In this document: positions 6,271-16,700 of the stretch, piece by piece
Layout: each line of letters opens with the position of its first letter
How positions within the stretch are numbered: position 1 is the stretch's first letter
DNA from: Enterobacteriaceae bacterium UBA2655
GTDB taxonomy: Bacteria; Pseudomonadota; Gammaproteobacteria; Enterobacterales; Enterobacteriaceae
Assembly (NCBI GenBank): GCA_002359495.1
Contig: DENB01000028.1
Location: forward strand, 275-20,653
Direction: 5' to 3'
Length of the DNA stretch: 20,379 nucleotides
Position numbers and translations under genes: made by a program
Notes under the pieces: generated by a model
What the model was told of the DNA's origin: nothing
The model's database searches: none
Seen by the model: the letters and a program-made list of their open reading frames with translations, nothing else

Positions 6271-7725
6271 TTAATCAAGCCCGCCCAGATGCAACGCTTT
6301 CACTTCAAGATACTCCTCCAGCCCCAGCACCGAGCCTTCTCGCCCCAGCCCCGACTCTTTCACACCGCCGAAGGGAGCCAGTTCAGTCGAGACCGCGCAT
6401 TCGTTGATGCCGATCATGCCGCTTTCCAGCGCCGCAGAGACGCGAAATACGCGCTGTAAATTCTGGGTATAAAAGTAGGCTGCCAGACCGAATTCGGTAT
6501 CGTTGGCGCGGCGGATGACCTCCTCTTCGTCATCAAAGCGGAAGCAGGCCGCTACCGGACCGAAGGTCTCTTCCTGCGCCAGCTTCATTCCCTCATGCGC
6601 ATCCGCGATAACCGTGGGCTGCCAAAAGTTGCCGCCCAGCGCATGGCGCTCGCCGCCGGTCAGCAGCCTGCCGCCCTGCGCCAGCGCGTCTTTGACGTGC
6701 TCTTCTACTTTATCCACCGCCGCCGCCTCGATCAGCGGCCCGACGATCACCCCCTCTTCCATACCGTTGCCGACCTTGAGTTTTTTTACCTCTTCCGTCA
6801 GCTGGTTGACGAAGCGATCGTAAACGGCGTTATGGATATAGAAACGGTTGACGCTCACGCACACCTGCCCGGCGTTGCGGAACTTGTTGGCGATCGCCCC
6901 CTGTACGGCGGCGTCAATGTCGGCATCGTCGAATACGATATAAGGCGCGTTGCCGCCCAGCTCCATAGAGACTTTTTTCATCGTTTCTGCGGCGTTGCGC
7001 ACCAGCAGCTTGCCAACTTTGGTCGAGCCGGTGAAGGAGATTTTACGCACCGCTTTGCTCGCCATGATGGCGTCGCTGATGGCATGCGTATCGCCCGCGA
7101 CGGCATTCAGCACGCCGTCCGGCACGCCCGCCTTTTTCGCCAGCGCCAGCAGCGCGAAGGCGCACAGCGGAGTGTTATTGGCGGGCTTGATGATGCCGGT
7201 GCATCCCGCCGCCAGCGCCGGGCCGAGCTTGCGGGTCAGCATCGCCATCGGAAAGTTCCACGGCGTGATGGCCGCAACCACGCCGATCGGTTCGCGCGTG
7301 GCGAAAATGCGCGCGCCTTTTTTCGCCGGCGGGATAATTTCGCCATTGGCGCGCTTCGCCTGTTCGGCGAACCACTGAATAAAGCTGGCCGCATACTCCA
7401 CTTCGCCTTCGGCCTCTTTCAACGGCTTGCCCTGCTCCGCCGTCATCAGCTGGCCCAGCCACTGTTTATTCTCAATCATCAGCTGATACCAGCGATAAAG
7501 GATTTCGCCGCGCGCTTTCGCGGTCTGCGCGCGCCAGGCGGGAAAGGCGCGCTGCGCGGCGTCAATCGCCTGCTCGGTTTCCGCTTTGCCCGCTTTCGCG
7601 ACCTTCGCCAGCACCTCGCCCGTGGCGGGATTCAACACCTCGAAGGTCGCGGTTGCGCTATGCCACGCGCCGTTAACCAGATAACCGGTCTGAAAAAGTT
7701 CGTTTTCATGCAGAGAATGAGACAT
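6271..7725 (-). CDS. gabD: Succinate-semialdehyde dehydrogenase (NAD(P)+), GabD type
   Basis: 484-residue cytoplasmic aldehyde dehydrogenase, probably oxidising succinate semialdehyde to succinate (GABA shunt); E. coli GabD has 482. Landmarks: oxyanion Asn157 (PWNFPM), cofactor Lys180 (IIKPA), FTGSTKVG from 231, general base Glu256 (ELGGNAP), catalytic Cys289 (GQVCVS) and EETFGPV. The Arg in KFRNAGQ, shared with GabD, supports a carboxylated substrate. Residue 183, after KPA, is Asn rather than the Glu common in NAD-specific enzymes, so NADP use is possible (inference). Human SSADH has a redox Cys two residues after the catalytic one; here it is Ser. ATG 7725 has AGGAG seven bases upstream, and the 17-codon extension is unlikely. 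E. coli has no dehydrogenase between yhcO and aaeB, and no gabT, gabP or regulator adjoins. The family is certain; the substrate is moderately so. Confidence 0.85.
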   Translation of the reverse strand: MSHSLHENELFQTGYLVNGAWHSATATFEVLNPATGEVLAKVAKAGKAETEQAIDAAQRAFPAWRAQTAKARGEILYRWYQLMIENKQWLGQLMTAEQGKPLKEAEGEVEYAASFIQWFAEQAKRANGEIIPPAKKGARIFATREPIGVVAAITPWNFPMAMLTRKLGPALAAGCTGIIKPANNTPLCAFALLALAKKAGVPDGVLNAVAGDTHAISDAIMASKAVRKISFTGSTKVGKLLVRNAAETMKKVSMELGGNAPYIVFDDADIDAAVQGAIANKFRNAGQVCVSVNRFYIHNAVYDRFVNQLTEEVKKLKVGNGMEEGVIVGPLIEAAAVDKVEEHVKDALAQGGRLLTGGERHALGGNFWQPTVIADAHEGMKLAQEETFGPVAACFRFDDEEEVIRRANDTEFGLAAYFYTQNLQRVFRVSAALESGMIGINECAVSTELAPFGGVKESGLGREGSVLGLEEYLEVKALHLGGLD

Positions 7726-7762
7726 CGGCGTTCTCCTGTAGATTTGCCTTCCTGTTGAGAAA

Positions 7763-7768
7763 AGTATA
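7763..7768 (-). promoter_or_regulatory. Candidate -10 element for the gabD-like gene
   Basis: TATACT on the - strand, predicting a start near 7756 and a 30-nt leader. No good -35 lies at 16-18 bp, so an activator or another promoter may be involved. A dedicated promoter is expected because the strong aaeB terminator lies just upstream. Confidence 0.3.
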
Positions 7769-7817
7769 GATGGCAATACCGACAGGTTTTGTGACGCAGT
7801 GGGATCGGCGACGGGAT

Positions 7818-7842
7818 AAAAAAACCGCTGCGAAAGCAGCGG
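7818..7842 (-). terminator. Strong rho-independent terminator of the aaeXAB operon
   Basis: Perfect 7-bp stem CCGCTGC/GCAGCGG with a TTTC loop on the - strand, followed directly by seven T (7824 down to 7818). It lies 7 nt after the aaeB stop and isolates the gabD-like gene from the efflux operon. Confidence 0.92.
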
Positions 7843-7848
7843 CGAGGT

Positions 7849-9804
7849 TCAGATTTTTAACAGCGCGTTCTGATACTTATCCAGCATATCCGCCAGCCGT
7901 TTTACCGGCTCGGTGACGCTGGTGGGCGCCGAGTAATGCTGTAATTTTTCCTGATAAACCGCAAACTCATTCAGCAGACGCCGGAAATAGTAGCGACGTT
8001 TATCTTCGCTGCCAGCCGAGATCACCCGGTCGGCGGTATAGCGCAGCTGACGGTGGTAAGCGGAGAGATCGGCGTTAAGCGGAATCTCCGCGTTGCGCAG
8101 GCGCTGATGTCCAATAATCAGCGTCAGCGCCAGGCGATATTTATCAATGTCGCCGGGAAACAGGTTAAGCAGCAAAAATAGCTGCTGATAGAGCGCCGGG
8201 AGATGGTTTTCGCGGCGGCGCGCCTGATTGGTAGTCATCGCCGAGACGGCGGCGTACATAAAGCGGTTCAGCAGCTTACGGCCGGTGCGCGCTTTCGATT
8301 TATCGCGGATCAGCAGGATCACCAGCAGCGCCACGAAACAGCCGATCACCTGTCCCAGCGCGTTATCGAGGAAGACATTGATTTCAAACTGCATCGGATT
8401 ATCGAGCACCAACACGTTGATCGTGCCGATCAGCGCGCCCAGGGTGCCGATCTGGCGACGTTGAATGAATATTCCGCCGATAAAGCCCAGCAGGCCGATA
8501 GCGATGCAGAGCAACAGCGCGCTCTGCTGCGTCGCCGGCATGATATACATAAAGTAGAGCGCGCCGAGCGGCACGGCGACCGTCATGCCGTAAAGAAAGT
8601 CTTTTGCCATCATCAGCGGATTCGGCATACGCATCGCCAGCGCGGTAATCACCGCCAGCATCACCATGCAGCCGCTGCCGGAGGTCCAGCCTGAGTAGAG
8701 CCAGAACAGCGAGCCGAGCGCGGTCGCGGCGAAAGTGCGCACGCCGTTAATCATGGCATGGTGCGTTTCCGCCGAGCGCGCCTGGATAATGACTTCGCGC
8801 CGTAGAATATTCTCTTCAATGGCGGTGATTTTGCTGTTGGTTTTGATGCCTTTCATCAGCAGCAGATATTCCGTCGCCGCACCGACCCAGCTCGCCAGCG
8901 TTAAAGGCGTGGTTTTACTGCTGTTGACGGTAATGACGCGACGCATGATTTTCATGCGCTTATGCACCTCGGCGACGCTCTCCGCCTCTTTTTCCACCAG
9001 CAGGCGATACTGCGGCGGAATGTAGTCGCCGCGCGTATTCTGAATCAGGAAGGTCTCCGTCGCCTGGGTGATCAGCGTCAGAGAGAGGGTATTCAGCATG
9101 GTGATGCGGCGGCTGACGTTCTGCCAGCGCGACGACTCCATCATCAGCTGGTTGCGCATGGTGTTTAACGCCGTGGTGCGGCGCACCAGCGCGCTCCAGG
9201 CTTTATCGACCTCTTCCTTGTCGCCATGCGCCACGCAGAGTTGCAGCAGTTTGTATTGCGCCACCAGCAGCGACTCCACCTCCTGATCGATTACCTTTTT
9301 AATCGAACGCGGCGAGAAGATCATGTCGGCAAGTATCGCGCACAGGATGCCGAGCACGATTTCGCTGCAGCGTTCAACGGCGAACTGCGGCGCCAGCGTC
9401 AGCGAGCCGTTGGCGTCGGCCGTGACGACGATGATCAGCGCGGTGTAGCCCGCAAGGCCGAGGGCGTAGGAGTTTTCAACCTTGATCAGCGAGGAGAGCC
9501 AGACGCAGAGTCCGGCCCAAATACAGCAGAGCAGCAGCATCACCACCGGCGCGCGAATGGTGGCGATCATGATGGTAAGCGCGGCGATACAGCCGAGAAA
9601 GGTGCCGATAATTCGCAAGATCCCGCGATGGCGCAGCGCGCCCGAGTAAGGATCGCCGCCGGCAGCGAAGGCGGTGCCGCCCGCCACGATGCCGGCGGTC
9701 ATGACTGCCCAGCGCGGGGTTTCCAGATTAAAGTGGAAGCCGATCATCAGCGCGGCGACCAGCGCGAAGGTCAGCTTAATCGGGAAACGCAGAAACTCGA
9801 TCAT
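7849..9804 (-). CDS. aaeB: p-Hydroxybenzoic acid efflux pump subunit AaeB (FUSC family)
   Basis: Inner-membrane permease that, with the periplasmic adaptor AaeA, exports p-hydroxybenzoate and related aromatic carboxylic acids. The 651 residues compare with 655 in E. coli. The two-lobed FUSC architecture is visible: an N-terminal bundle of hydrophobic segments (residues ~8-160) containing [14 protein letters not shown] and [16 protein letters not shown], a cytoplasmic helical linker, a second bundle (~350-500) with [21 protein letters not shown] and LDNPM, and a long C-terminal cytoplasmic region ([14 protein letters not shown]). The very N-terminus is shorter than in E. coli. It lies 12 nt after aaeA with an AGGGGG-like Shine-Dalgarno, so the two are translated from one mRNA. 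It is the last gene of the operon before a strong terminator. Confidence 0.97.
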   Translation of the reverse strand: MIEFLRFPIKLTFALVAALMIGFHFNLETPRWAVMTAGIVAGGTAFAAGGDPYSGALRHRGILRIIGTFLGCIAALTIMIATIRAPVVMLLLCCIWAGLCVWLSSLIKVENSYALGLAGYTALIIVVTADANGSLTLAPQFAVERCSEIVLGILCAILADMIFSPRSIKKVIDQEVESLLVAQYKLLQLCVAHGDKEEVDKAWSALVRRTTALNTMRNQLMMESSRWQNVSRRITMLNTLSLTLITQATETFLIQNTRGDYIPPQYRLLVEKEAESVAEVHKRMKIMRRVITVNSSKTTPLTLASWVGAATEYLLLMKGIKTNSKITAIEENILRREVIIQARSAETHHAMINGVRTFAATALGSLFWLYSGWTSGSGCMVMLAVITALAMRMPNPLMMAKDFLYGMTVAVPLGALYFMYIMPATQQSALLLCIAIGLLGFIGGIFIQRRQIGTLGALIGTINVLVLDNPMQFEINVFLDNALGQVIGCFVALLVILLIRDKSKARTGRKLLNRFMYAAVSAMTTNQARRRENHLPALYQQLFLLLNLFPGDIDKYRLALTLIIGHQRLRNAEIPLNADLSAYHRQLRYTADRVISAGSEDKRRYYFRRLLNEFAVYQEKLQHYSAPTSVTEPVKRLADMLDKYQNALLKI

Positions 9805-9816
9805 ATCGCCCCCTGC

Positions 9817-10749
9817 TTAACCGAACTCACGCAGGCGGTTGAATGCTTTCATGATGGGAGAGATTTCCGTTTGCTGACGATCCTGGGTTCCGGTGACGAC
9901 CACGGTTGCAGTAGTGCCCGCCGGGAAGCGGTTGCCCGGCTGCTCGTCCAGCCGAATGCGTACCGGCACGCGCTGCGCCAGACGCACCCACTCCAGGTTG
10001 GAATCCACGGTCGCCATGCCTTTGCTGTCTACCGAGCTGCTGCTGTTGGTGACGCCCGCCGCGATGCTGTCGACGGTGCCGTGCAGCACGATGTTGCTGC
10101 CGAGCGGCGTAATTTCTACGCGATGGCCGCGGCTGACGCCGTTCAGCTTGGTTTCCTCCATATAGGCGAGCACGTAGAATGAGTGCTGCTGCACCAGCGC
10201 GACGGCCACGGAACCGCGAGTAATAAACTCGCCTTTATAGACGTTCAGGTTGGTGACCCAGCCATCGGACGGCGCCTTGATGGTGGTGCGCTCCAGATCG
10301 AGTTCCGCCAGATCGCGCGTAGCGATCGCTTTCGCCAGCTGGTGCTCGCTGGTCTGCAGATCGTTATTCGCTTGGTCGATCGCCTCGCGGGACATCGTGA
10401 CGGTGCCAAGCTGGTTGCGACGTCCGGCCTCGCGACGTTTCTCGCTGACCAGCGCCTGATAATATTCGACGTCGGCCTGCGCCTCATCAAGCGCTTTCTG
10501 ATAGCGCGGGCGATCGACGATAAACAGCGTATCGCCTTTTTTTACTAGCTGGTTGTCATAAACCGGCACGTCGGTAATCAGACCGGTGACGTCAGGCGAG
10601 ATGGCGACCACGTCGGCGGCGAACTTGGCGTCGCGCGTCCAGGGAGATTCGGTATAAAACACCCATGCGCGGAAGATGATCACAACGGCGATGATGACTA
10701 ACAGGATGGTAATCGCGTAACGCGCGATTTTTCTTATTAGCGTTTTCAC
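9817..10749 (-). CDS. aaeA: p-Hydroxybenzoic acid efflux pump adaptor AaeA
   Basis: 310-residue membrane-fusion (HlyD/EmrA type) protein, the same length as E. coli AaeA. It has one N-terminal membrane anchor (residues ~8-30), then the biotinyl-lipoyl-like half ([24 protein letters not shown]), a helical hairpin ([17 protein letters not shown] to [11 protein letters not shown]), the second lipoyl half ([23 protein letters not shown]) and a beta-barrel domain ending [12 protein letters not shown]. It links AaeB to an outer-membrane channel, presumably TolC, which is not in this window. Translation starts with GTG at 10749, seven bases after the aaeX stop, indicating coupling within aaeXAB. Confidence 0.97.
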   Translation of the reverse strand: MKTLIRKIARYAITILLVIIAVVIIFRAWVFYTESPWTRDAKFAADVVAISPDVTGLITDVPVYDNQLVKKGDTLFIVDRPRYQKALDEAQADVEYYQALVSEKRREAGRRNQLGTVTMSREAIDQANNDLQTSEHQLAKAIATRDLAELDLERTTIKAPSDGWVTNLNVYKGEFITRGSVAVALVQQHSFYVLAYMEETKLNGVSRGHRVEITPLGSNIVLHGTVDSIAAGVTNSSSSVDSKGMATVDSNLEWVRLAQRVPVRIRLDEQPGNRFPAGTTATVVVTGTQDRQQTEISPIMKAFNRLREFG

Positions 10750-10756
10750 TTAAACC

Positions 10757-10960
10757 TCAGATGAATAAACGGGATACAAGGTAAAACACACAGCAATAGA
10801 GCGCTGTGTTAAAAAGTGCGGGATGCCAGACAAGATCGTAAAGCCCGCTGGGCGTCAGCACGCGCTTCACCAGCCAGAACAGCGCCAGCGAAACAATTAA
10901 TTCAATGAAGATAGGTGGGAACGAGAGCCCAAATACGACAAAAACCGGAAGCACACTCAT
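10757..10960 (-). CDS. aaeX: AaeX, small membrane protein of the aae operon
   Basis: 67-residue DUF1656 protein, first gene of aaeXAB. Two hydrophobic segments (residues ~3-30 and ~47-66) with the conserved [12 protein letters not shown] and [15 protein letters not shown]. Its role is unknown even in E. coli; it is not required in the way AaeA and AaeB are for efflux. The start at 10960 has AAGGA upstream. The promoter should lie in the 293-nt gap to aaeR, and AaeR is the expected activator. Confidence 0.96.
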   Translation of the reverse strand: MSVLPVFVVFGLSFPPIFIELIVSLALFWLVKRVLTPSGLYDLVWHPALFNTALYCCVFYLVSRLFI

Positions 10961-11253
10961 CAGGAATCCTTAGTTCGACCATGCCGGATTTATCCATAGC
11001 CTTTCCAACCGCGAGCGATTCGCGACAGGTAAATAATGGTGGGATGACAGGAAACTGACGGCAACATCCGAACCACTGCTGAATAGATAATAGCGTATCA
11101 TCAGGCTGACTTCGGCTCTGGGACGGAACGTCAGCACAGAGCGTCAGACACGCTTAATTAACCGCATGTTAACCCGGCACGCACATAGTAACGCGCTTGA
11201 CTATACGTTTTCTACAAAATGTGAACTAAATCACTTTTTAGTCAGAGTAAATA
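10961..11253. other. Divergent aaeX-aaeR control region
   Basis: 293 nt between the efflux operon and its LysR regulator, where AaeR should bind. Visible elements are a short inverted repeat CGCGA-N5-TCGCG (11010-11024), spaced arms GCTGAC and GTCAGC (11105-11110, 11130-11135), a TTGACT box (11197-11202) without a clear -10, and the CRP-like palindrome at 11220-11235. I cannot assign the AaeR site or the aaeX promoter with confidence. Confidence 0.6.
11220..11235. promoter_or_regulatory. CRP-type binding site just upstream of aaeR
   Basis: TGTGA-ACTAAA-TCACT matches the CRP consensus at 9 of 10 conserved positions. The centre is 26 nt before the aaeR ATG, so it probably lies near or downstream of the aaeR start of transcription, a position expected for repression. 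Sequence match only. Confidence 0.55.
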
Positions 11254-12171
11254 ATGGAACGACTCAAAGGCATGTCCATTTTCGCCAAAGTGGTTGAATT
11301 AGGTTCATTTACCGCCGCGGCGCGCCAGCTTCATCTCAGCGTCTCTTCCATCAGCCAAATCGTGGCGAAACTGGAAGATGAACTTCAGGTTAAGCTGCTG
11401 AATCGCAGTACGCGCAGTATCGGCCTGACGGAAGCGGGCAGAATCTATTATCAGGGCTGTCGTCGCATGCTGGCGGAGGCGATGCAGGTGCATGAGCAGC
11501 TCTATGCGTTTAACAATACGCCGATCGGGACGCTGCGCATCGGCAGCTCGTCGACCATGGCGCAAAACGTGCTCGCCGATATGACCACCGACATGCTGCG
11601 TGAGTACCCCGGACTTAGCGTCAATCTGGTGACCGGCATTCCGGCGCCGGACCTGATCGCCAACGGTCTCGACCTGGTGATCCGCGTCGGCACGCTGCAG
11701 GATTCCAGCCTCTTTTCTCGTCGCCTCGGCGCCATGCCGATGGTGGTGTGCGCGGCGAAAAGCTATCTGGCGCAGCACGGCGCGCCGGAAAAGCCGGGCG
11801 ATATCGATAACTTTTCCTGGCTGGAATATAGCGTGCGCCCCGACAACACCTTCGAGCTGAGCGCGCCGGAAGGGCTGGTGACGCGCCTGGCGCCGCAGGG
11901 GCGCTTCGTGACCAACGACTCGCTGACGCTGATTCGCTGGTTGAAAGCCGGCACCGGCATCGCCTACGTTCCGCTGATGTGGGTGATTGAGGAGATCAAC
12001 GCCGGCGAGATCGATATTCTGTTTCCGCAATATCAGTCGGAGCCGCGCCCGGTTTATGCGCTCTATACCGAGAAAGATAAGCTGCCGCTGAAGGTACAGG
12101 TCTGCATCGATTACCTGACGGATTACTTCAAGAAGGTGGCGCAGCAGTATCAGCAGCACCGTAAAAAATAA
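11254..12171 (+). CDS. aaeR: LysR-family regulator AaeR
   Basis: 305-residue LysR-type regulator; E. coli AaeR has 309. An N-terminal winged helix-turn-helix (residues ~1-60, FTAAARQLHLSVSSISQIVAKLE) is followed by the linker helix and a periplasmic-binding-protein-like effector domain (from ~90, RIGSSSTMAQNVLADM; GIPAPDLIANGLDLVIRVG; ALYTEKDKLPLKVQ). In E. coli AaeR activates aaeXAB in response to aromatic carboxylic acids such as p-hydroxybenzoate, and the divergent arrangement here is the classic one. The Shine-Dalgarno is weak (AGAG). A CRP-like palindrome lies just upstream. The C-terminal tail differs from E. coli, as is usual for this family. Confidence 0.96.
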   Translation: MERLKGMSIFAKVVELGSFTAAARQLHLSVSSISQIVAKLEDELQVKLLNRSTRSIGLTEAGRIYYQGCRRMLAEAMQVHEQLYAFNNTPIGTLRIGSSSTMAQNVLADMTTDMLREYPGLSVNLVTGIPAPDLIANGLDLVIRVGTLQDSSLFSRRLGAMPMVVCAAKSYLAQHGAPEKPGDIDNFSWLEYSVRPDNTFELSAPEGLVTRLAPQGRFVTNDSLTLIRWLKAGTGIAYVPLMWVIEEINAGEIDILFPQYQSEPRPVYALYTEKDKLPLKVQVCIDYLTDYFKKVAQQYQQHRKK

Positions 12172-12174
12172 CAA

Positions 12175-12190
12175 CCCGCCGGGCAGCGGG
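12175..12190 (-). terminator. Hairpin between convergent aaeR and tldD
   Basis: Five-bp GC stem CCCGC/GCGGG with a 6-nt loop. On the - strand it is followed by a T-rich stretch running into the end of aaeR, so it fits a tldD terminator best. It is short, and termination may be partial. Confidence 0.5.
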
Positions 12191-12205
12191 CTGTCTTCAC
12201 TGCGA

Positions 12206-13651
12206 TCAGGCGGTGCCACCGACGGTGAGCTTATCCAGCTTCAGAGTAGGCTGACCGACGCCGACCGGCACGCTCTGTCCCTCTTTGCCGCAGACGCCGA
12301 CGCCCTTATCCAGCGCCAGATCGTTGCCGACCATAGAAATTTGCTGCATCGCCTCAATGCCGGAGCCGATCAGGGTGGCGCCCTTCACCGGCCTGGTCAC
12401 TTTGCCTTTTTCGATCAGGTATGCTTCCGAGGTTGAGAAGACGAATTTACCTGAGGTGATGTCCACCTGGCCGCCGCCGAAGTTAGGCGCATAAAGACCA
12501 AATTCGACGCTTTCGATAATCTCCTGCGGCGTCGATTTTCCTGCCAACATATAGGTGTTGGTCATGCGCGGCATCGGCAGATGCGCATAGGATTCACGAC
12601 GGCCGTTGCCGGTCGGCTTCATGCCCATCAGACGCGCGTTGAGCTTATCCTGCATGTAGCCCTTCAGAATGCCGTTTTCGATCAGCACGTTATGCTGGCC
12701 GGGCACGCCTTCGTCATCCACCGCCAGCGAGCCGCGCAGCCCCTCCAGGGTGCCGTCGTCCACCACGGTGCAGAGTTCGGACGCCACCAGCTGGCCCATC
12801 TGGCCGCTAAAGACCGAAGTGCCGCGACGGTTGAAATCGCCTTCCAGACCGTGGCCTACCGCTTCGTGCAGCAGCACGCCCGGCCAGCCCGCGCCCAGCA
12901 CCACCGGAATAGTGCCGGCCGGCGCCGCCACGGCGGAGAGATTCACCAGCGCCATGCGCACCGCTTCGCGCGCCCAGACGTCCGCGCGGACGTCGCCGCT
13001 CTCGTCGGCAAGGAAGAATTCGTAGCCGATACGCGCGCCGCCGCCGCTGGAGCCGCGTTCACGCTTGCCGTTCTCTTCGACCTGCACGCTGATAGAAAGA
13101 CGTACCAGCGGGCGAATGTCGGCGGCCAGCGTACCGTCGGTCGCCGCCACTAACACCTGCTCGTACACGCCGCTCAGGCTGGCGTTGACTTCCTGCACCC
13201 GGCTGTCCGCCGCGCGCGCGACCTTGTCGACGCGTTGCAGCAGCGCGATTTTATCTTCCCGCGTCAGGCTGTTCAGCGGATCCACCGCGGCGTAAAGCTC
13301 GCGGTTCATCACCGCCGACAGCGTACGCGCCTTGCCGTCGCCCTGCTCGCGCACAATGCTGCGCGCCGCTCCGGCGCTCTGGCGCAGCGCATTAAGGCTG
13401 ATCTGATCGGCATAGGCGAAACCGGTTTTTTCGCCGCTGACGGCGCGCACGCCGACGCCCTGATCGATATGGTACGAGCCGTCTTTGATAATTTTATCTT
13501 CCAGCACCCAGGATTCATGGAAGCTGGACTGGAAATAGAGGTCGGCATAATCCAGACGACGTTCTGAAAGCTGCCCTAACAGGGTATAAAGGTCCTGCTG
13601 ATTAATGTTGTTAGCAGTTAGCAACTGCTCACTTACCAGATTCAGAGTCAT
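12206..13651 (-). CDS. tldD: Metalloprotease TldD
   Basis: 481 residues, identical in length to E. coli TldD, the catalytic subunit of the TldD/TldE zinc protease, which degrades unfolded peptides, matures microcin B17 and processes the antitoxin CcdA. The metal site is visible: HEAVGH (His262, Glu263, His267), followed by GLEGD, and Cys454 in VGVCGKEGQ. The N-terminal domain (residues ~1-200) and the glycine-rich [13 protein letters not shown] are typical. TldE (PmbA) is encoded elsewhere. It lies 64 nt downstream of yhdP on the same strand, so it is probably co-transcribed with it. ATG 13651 is supported by a GTGAG purine patch upstream and by the family N-terminus. Confidence 0.97.
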   Translation of the reverse strand: MTLNLVSEQLLTANNINQQDLYTLLGQLSERRLDYADLYFQSSFHESWVLEDKIIKDGSYHIDQGVGVRAVSGEKTGFAYADQISLNALRQSAGAARSIVREQGDGKARTLSAVMNRELYAAVDPLNSLTREDKIALLQRVDKVARAADSRVQEVNASLSGVYEQVLVAATDGTLAADIRPLVRLSISVQVEENGKRERGSSGGGARIGYEFFLADESGDVRADVWAREAVRMALVNLSAVAAPAGTIPVVLGAGWPGVLLHEAVGHGLEGDFNRRGTSVFSGQMGQLVASELCTVVDDGTLEGLRGSLAVDDEGVPGQHNVLIENGILKGYMQDKLNARLMGMKPTGNGRRESYAHLPMPRMTNTYMLAGKSTPQEIIESVEFGLYAPNFGGGQVDITSGKFVFSTSEAYLIEKGKVTRPVKGATLIGSGIEAMQQISMVGNDLALDKGVGVCGKEGQSVPVGVGQPTLKLDKLTVGGTA

Positions 13652-13715
13652 CGTTTCTCACTCATTATGTGCTCGGATAGTGATAGCCTGCGGCAATTCC
13701 CGGACGGCGTCAAAT

Positions 13716-16700
13716 TCACTTCTTGCCGTTGCTTCGCGGTTCGCGCAGTACCTCGCTGATTTCCGGTTTATCCAGCGGCCCGCTGATGTGATAACGCAGC
13801 AGGGAAATTTTGTTCCAGAGCGGGCCAAGTACCTTGCTGGCGGCGAAGACCGCCGCGCCCACGACCGGATTGACGACAAACGCGGTGGCGACGCCCACTG
13901 AGGCGGAAATCTCCGGCGCGACCACCGCTTCCATGTTGATCTGTCGCTTCGCCAGATCGACTTTGCCCTGCATGGCGATGTCCGCTTCCAGACCATCCAC
14001 CAGCAGGTTATCGGTGCGCATCACGCCATTTTCAATCCACGCGGTGCCGTTGATGGAATCGAAATAAAAGCCTTCGCTAAAGGTATCATTAAAATCGAAG
14101 CGCAGCTTGCGCAGCAGCGCATCAAAACTGAGCAGCCGCAGCAGCTGGCCGGCGTGGCCGGTGTTCACATCGGCGATTTCGCCTTTGCCGAAGTGGGTTC
14201 TCAGCACCCCGCTCAGCGTCTCTTCCGAAGGCTGCCAGGGCGCAGAGCGCCAGTGCAGATCGTAATTGATGGCAAAAGGCGCGTCGCGCAGCGGGGTGTT
14301 GACGCCGAACCAGTTGACGGCGTCGTTGATGTTTTTGCCGCTCAGCTTACCTTTCAGCGAGGTGCGCGGGTCGTCGGGACGGTTGCTCCATTCGCCGTTC
14401 ACCGTCAGCTTAGCTTTGCCGGTGTCGATCAGGCCGTCCGTCAGGTCCAGGGTGTCGCCTTGCGGCTGCAGGCTGGCGCGTATATGGCCGAATTTCTGTC
14501 CCCGCAGCCAGCACTCATCGCAGTTAAGCTGCAGCGCAGGCCAGCGCTGAAAATCGATCTGGCCGGCGTCGCTGGGCAGCGGCGAACCACCCTGCGCGTC
14601 CGTATCCCATTGCGGATTGTAATAGAGATAATCGAGCGCGACCTGCCAGGCGCTGTGTTTCGCGGTTCTCAGGCTGCCGCGAATTTCGCGGCCCTGTACG
14701 TCAACCTGCATATTTCCCGTCGGCCCCTGGTTCAGCGTGGCGTTCAGATCGTGCCATTGCTGTCCGCCCAGCGTCAGCGCCGGGGTGCGTAAGGTGATAT
14801 TGCCGATGCCGGCTCCCGCCGCCTGCACCCGCTGATCTGATGCGTTTTGCCCTGCCATAAGCAGACCGAGCCAGGCTTCGCCGTCCAGCGCCGGCAGGTT
14901 GAGCACCATGCTCGCCTTATCCGGCAGCGGCGGCGTGCTTTTCGCCTCGTTCAGCCAGATGCCGCGATCGACGTGCAGCTGCGGCGTAAGCTGCCAGCGG
15001 CTGTTAAAGCGGTGCCGGTTATCGATGCTGCCGCTGAGATCGAAACTTTGCAGGTTGCCGGTCGCGTTTACCGCTATCGGCATCGCTTCGCCGGCGCTTT
15101 TGTTGAGCGGAGTTGGTAAGTAACTGCTTACATTCTTCGCATTGCCGGTTAACGCTACCTCATAACGCGCGCCGCCCTGATGCGGCAAGGTGATATTTAC
15201 GTCGCTTTGCCATGACATATGCCCTGCAAGCTGACGCGCGACGGCGGCAGGCAGCTGGGTGATTTTGTCTGGCTGCCAGTCGCCGAGCAGCTTAACCTTG
15301 ACGCCGAAATCATCCCGGTTTTCCTGAGTAGTGAAGCTGACGTCGACCGGCTGACCGAACCAGTTCGCCTGCATCTCATCGCTCTCCAGATTGCCGTTGT
15401 CATAGCGGAAGCGGCCGGTCAGGTTCTTCAGCGTAGTGTCGAGCGGCGCGATACGAAGCTCATTGTTGTTCATCACGACATCGCCGCTGGCGTGGACCTG
15501 TTTCCCGTCGAGAGGAATGTCCAGCTTGAGATGCCCGCGCGTTTCGCCCTTGATTTGCAGTTGCTGCAACGCGGCGCCAAGCGAGCCTTTCAACGGCGTT
15601 TGCTGGAAATAGCGGGCGATCTGCGGACCTTCTCCGCTGATGTCGCCATCAATAATCAGCTTCTCTTTCAGATAATCGGGGATCGCCGCGCTGACGTTCT
15701 TCGCTGAAACGTCGCCCAGCCTGGTTTCGGCGGCGTGCATCCACAAACCGTCGTTAACGAAATCGAGATCGATATCGAGATTTTCCAGCGCCGGCCAGCC
15801 GGGCTGAAAAGCGTAGGCGGCTTTACGCAGCGGCACCCAGACTTCAAACATGCCGTCGTTGTGTTGAAAAGGGAAAAGCGCGGGATTACCGGCGAACAGC
15901 AGCGTGGCGTTTTCCACCTGCCCGCCTTTTATCGCATTGCTGAGATAACGCGTCAGGTTATGCCCCATCAGCTGCTGCGGGAAATAGCGCCACGCATCAC
16001 CCGCGTTCGTCACCCGTATGCCCGCCAGAATATCCAGCCGCGGCGCTTTGCCAATGTTCTGCTGATAGCGGAAGTCGCCGCGCGCCCAAAGCGAGCGCGC
16101 CTGCACGTCAAGATCGCGCGCATCCAGCGTCAGGCCGTTGGCGTCGCGCAGCCAGCTCAGCGTGCCGTGCGCCTGATGGATCTCCAGCGGCGCCTGAAAC
16201 ACTTCGCCGTAAGGCATGTTGGCGCGCCCCATCCCGACCTTCACCTGCCCGTTGACGAAACTGCCGCTCGCCTCGCCGTTCAGATTGCTGATGCCGGGCA
16301 ACACCTTCCACTGTCGCCAGCTCAGGTCATGCCATTTTATTTGCATGCGGCTGTTTTCCGGCTGCTGCAGCGGGATGTCCAGCGCCAGCGCGTCTACCTC
16401 GCCCTGCGGCCGCAGCGCACGCCAGTTCTCAATCAGCGTGGGTGACAGGGGAGCCACCAGCGGCACCAGCGGCTCGATACGCTGCAGGTCCAGCCGCGTC
16501 GCGCGCACGCGGATTTCCGCCTGCTGATTCGCGCCCAGCAGCTGCTTATCCTCCGGGCGCCACAGCAGCGAGAAATGTCCGGCGGGCCAGGGCGTGCCGT
16601 CGGTAACGAGGCGCGTCTGCGGCACGTTAATCACCCAGCCGTTCTGGAAACGCGAAAGGTGCGCCGTCAGCCCGTCGATATCGAGCTGATGCATTTCATT

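Noticed and set aside
6595..7462. Possibility that the dehydrogenase is part of the aaeXAB operon
   Set aside because: A strong terminator with a T7 run separates aaeB from it, and it has its own ribosome binding site and -10 candidate.
6595..7758. Open frame of 387 codons opposite the aldehyde dehydrogenase
   Set aside because: Mirror frame of a conserved enzyme gene; product rich in Arg, His and Gln without domains.
9226..10182. Open frame of 318 codons on the + strand across aaeB and aaeA
   Set aside because: Spans the junction of two real genes on the other strand, low-complexity His/Arg/Asp-rich product, no Shine-Dalgarno.
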